7,619 nucleotides of DNA, taken from NCBI GenBank assembly GCA_001778455.1, contig MFGX01000009.1, positions 6,004 through 13,622 on the forward strand, in the 5' to 3' direction. This DNA is from Candidatus Fraserbacteria bacterium RBG_16_55_9. GTDB taxonomy: Bacteria; Bipolaricaulota; Bipolaricaulia; RBG-16-55-9. Positions 5,912 through 7,619 of this stretch are shown in pieces. Both the position numbers and the translations under genes were made by a program. Numbering within the stretch: position 1 is the stretch's first letter; the number at the start of each line of letters is the position of its first letter. The notes below the pieces were generated by a model. It made no database searches, had not been told where the DNA came from, and saw only the letters and a program-made list of their open reading frames with translations.

Positions 5912-6633
5912 CAGGTTTTTCTCCTTTTCGATGTGCCCTCGCGCCTCAGATGACGGATTCCCTTGCTATCGGCAACGATCACGTCCGTTGCCAACCCCAG
6001 AAATAGCCCATGTTCCACAATGCCGGTATGCCCGTCCAGTAGACCGGCTAGCTCGGTTGGCTGCGAGATCTGTCCAAAGTCACAATCGAGGATCCAATTG
6101 CCTTGATCTGTATTGAAAGGGATCTCATCTCGATTCTGGCGCAACGTGACACGTGCACCCAGCGATTCCAAATAATCCACCTGGGAACGCCAGCCAAAGG
6201 GAATGATCTCTACCGGGACTGGCCAGTCTGTACCCAGCATGGGTGAGAGTTTTGAAGCATCCACGATGATGACCTCACGGTGACTCACTTGTGCCACGAT
6301 CTTCTCTCTGAGGAGCGCACCGCCGCCGCCCTTGATCAGATCTAAGTTAGGATCCACTTCGTCCGCACCATCAATGGTCAGATCAACGATGGGATGCTCA
6401 TCCAGTGTGGTGAGCGGGATGCCTAGTTTCCGGGCTTCAGACTCCGTGTGCAACGAGCACGGCACACCGGTGATCTCTCGCAATTGGCCGGAGCGAAGAC
6501 GTTGGGCCATCGTACGCAGAGCAACGAGGGCGGTGCTGCCAGCGCCCAGCCCTACGACCATCCCCGACTCCACAAAATCGACTGCATGCGTAGCGGCTTG
6601 CTCCTTCAGTCGATTCAGATCATCTCTACTCAT
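5911..6633 (-). CDS. rpiA: Ribose-5-phosphate isomerase A
   Basis: A 240-residue protein, slightly longer than E. coli RpiA (219) mainly through a basic C-terminal tail (REGTSKRRKT). It interconverts ribose-5-phosphate and ribulose-5-phosphate, feeding nucleotide synthesis and the pentose phosphate pathway. Marks in order: VGLGAGSTA (27-35, phosphate-binding loop), TIDGADEVD (86-94), LIKGGGGALLREK (99-111), VDASKL (124-129) and IPFNTDQGNWI near the middle of the C-terminal half. By the E. coli spacing, Asp88, Asp91, Lys101 and the catalytic base Glu110 are all present. The ATG at 6633 overlaps the stop of the upstream isomerase gene by 8 bases (ATGAGTAG), with GGGGAG 8 bases ahead. The stop overlaps the rpe start by one base. 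Part of the sugar-phosphate operon. Confidence 0.96.
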   Translation of the reverse strand: MSRDDLNRLKEQAATHAVDFVESGMVVGLGAGSTALVALRTMAQRLRSGQLREITGVPCSLHTESEARKLGIPLTTLDEHPIVDLTIDGADEVDPNLDLIKGGGGALLREKIVAQVSHREVIIVDASKLSPMLGTDWPVPVEIIPFGWRSQVDYLESLGARVTLRQNRDEIPFNTDQGNWILDCDFGQISQPTELAGLLDGHTGIVEHGLFLGLATDVIVADSKGIRHLRREGTSKRRKT

Positions 6634-7619
6634 GTTCCTCGCTCCCCAAAGCGTCCACCAACCGCTTCAGCTTGCCCACGACGTCTTGCCCGAAGTGAAA
6701 GCGAATGACATGGCGTCCGGCACGTAGCAGGGCTTGCCGATCGCCCAGGGCTTGAGCCATCTTGAGGACGCCGAAGGTGATCGAGGAAGCGGAAGAGCCT
6801 GCCTCATCAGGAATGGCCGCGTCTTGGGAGCCATCCGACGTGAATTGGATGAAGAGCCCTTTGCCACCGTCCCCCTTGTGCAATTGCCCAGTCGAGTGGA
6901 GGAAGCGCGGCCCGTAGCCAAGAGTGGTCGCGAGCTTCCGGTGATCACGCAGGTGGGTGCGAAACATCTGCAGAGCAGCCGTGGTTGCGTCCGTCGGCTG
7001 GACGTAGGCCTGTAGAGCTACGTAATTTCCAGATTTAGCCTGGGCTAAGAAAGCGTTCAGTGCTCCGGCCAGGCTATTCGCCTCAACATCCCCATAGACA
7101 GTGATCCCATCGGCCCGAATCAGAGGAGTGAGCATGGGCAACGCGCCCTGCTTCTTATAAGCTGCCATCATCTGATGTGTCAGTACTTTCGAGGATTCCA
7201 CGTTGGGTTGGTCAAATGGGTTTACACCCAAGATGTGCGCGGCCACAGAAGCCGCCATCTCCCAACGGAAAACCTCGCCGCCCAGATCATAGGAGTCCTG
7301 CAGATTGAACTGCATAACCGGCTGGCCCGCTTCAATGAGCGCACGCACCGGAGCGTCGTATGCCGTGTCTCCGTGCAGGCGCAGATAGACGAAGAGGCGG
7401 TCGCTGCCATAAACTTCGGGCACTCCTAGCGATTCGTCGACCACCGGTAGAATCCCCTTGCTCTCTTTGCCCGTGCTCTCGGCGATCAATTGCTCTATCC
7501 AAGAGCCAAACGACGCAATTGCTGGTGAGACGATGAGCGTCAGTTTATCTCGTCCTGCGGCAGCTAATGTTCCCATCCTCACACCGAGTTGAGCTCCCGA
7601 GTTGCCATCCTCGACTGCA
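6626..7619 (-). CDS. Glucose-6-phosphate isomerase part of a probable transaldolase-isomerase fusion (partial)
   Basis: The frame runs through the right edge with no stop, so the 5' end is outside. The GTG at 7582 is internal: the preceding codons (AVEDGNSGAQLG) continue the family match. About 330 residues are visible. Marks: AAGRDKLTLIVSPAIASFG, WIEQLIAESTGKESKGILPV, EVYGSDRLFVYLRL, FRWEMA, NPFDQPNVESSK and, further on, GYGPRFLHSTGQLHKGD. NPFDQPxVExxK is the classical glucose-6-phosphate isomerase signature, and its Lys matches the catalytic Lys. These segments, and the HSTGQLHKG motif after that Lys, are what I know from the C-terminal half of bifunctional transaldolase/phosphoglucose isomerases. 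The fusion itself is inferred, as the transaldolase half would lie beyond the window. It reversibly converts glucose-6-phosphate to fructose-6-phosphate. The stop TAG overlaps the rpiA start. First visible gene of the operon. Confidence 0.9.
   Translation of the reverse strand, partial: AVEDGNSGAQLGVRMGTLAAAGRDKLTLIVSPAIASFGSWIEQLIAESTGKESKGILPVVDESLGVPEVYGSDRLFVYLRLHGDTAYDAPVRALIEAGQPVMQFNLQDSYDLGGEVFRWEMAASVAAHILGVNPFDQPNVESSKVLTHQMMAAYKKQGALPMLTPLIRADGITVYGDVEANSLAGALNAFLAQAKSGNYVALQAYVQPTDATTAALQMFRTHLRDHRKLATTLGYGPRFLHSTGQLHKGDGGKGLFIQFTSDGSQDAAIPDEAGSSASSITFGVLKMAQALGDRQALLRAGRHVIRFHFGQDVVGKLKRLVDALGSEEHE

Overview
The window looks like chromosomal DNA of a free-living bacterium of moderate to fairly high GC, most likely from an uncultivated or deep-branching lineage. 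The grounds are bacterial-type ribosome binding sites, an HU-type DNA-binding protein, a RecD2 helicase and an apparently fused transaldolase/glucose-6-phosphate isomerase. I cannot name a phylum from sequence alone. There is no tRNA, rRNA, CRISPR array or insertion sequence that I can recognise.

Left part (1-2850): the end of a secreted-type repeat protein on the + strand (stop at 157) faces an HU-family gene on the - strand (302-511), with a terminator-like hairpin between them. The HU gene lacks the usual first ~20 residues and has an in-frame stop directly before its start. Divergent from it, a complete recD2 gene (595-2790, +) follows a strong Shine-Dalgarno site and ends at a hairpin with a T-rich tail.

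Middle part (2850-5200): an accessory region. On the - strand lie a DoxX-type membrane protein (start best placed at a TTG at 3976) and, after it, a beta-sandwich surface-type protein with a dockerin-like tail but no signal peptide. A 370-base gene-free stretch separates these from a + strand gene (4357-5175). That gene encodes an exported protein with an Ig-like domain and a PxKF-type domain. Its main ribosome binding site sits in the loop of a small hairpin, and a second, internal start directly precedes the signal peptide.

Right part (5252-7619, all - strand): a compact sugar-phosphate operon read from the right edge, with the glucose-6-phosphate isomerase part of a probable tal-pgi fusion (5' end outside the window), rpiA and rpe. 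The genes overlap by 8 and 1 bases, so translation is probably coupled. Together they interconvert glucose-6-P and fructose-6-P, ribose-5-P and ribulose-5-P, and ribulose-5-P and xylulose-5-P, the non-oxidative pentose phosphate core.

I found no clear new multi-gene system. The points most worth a second look are the broken or shortened HU gene, the Gln in place of a metal-binding His in the epimerase, the motif order in the isomerase, and the start-site architecture of the PxKF gene.
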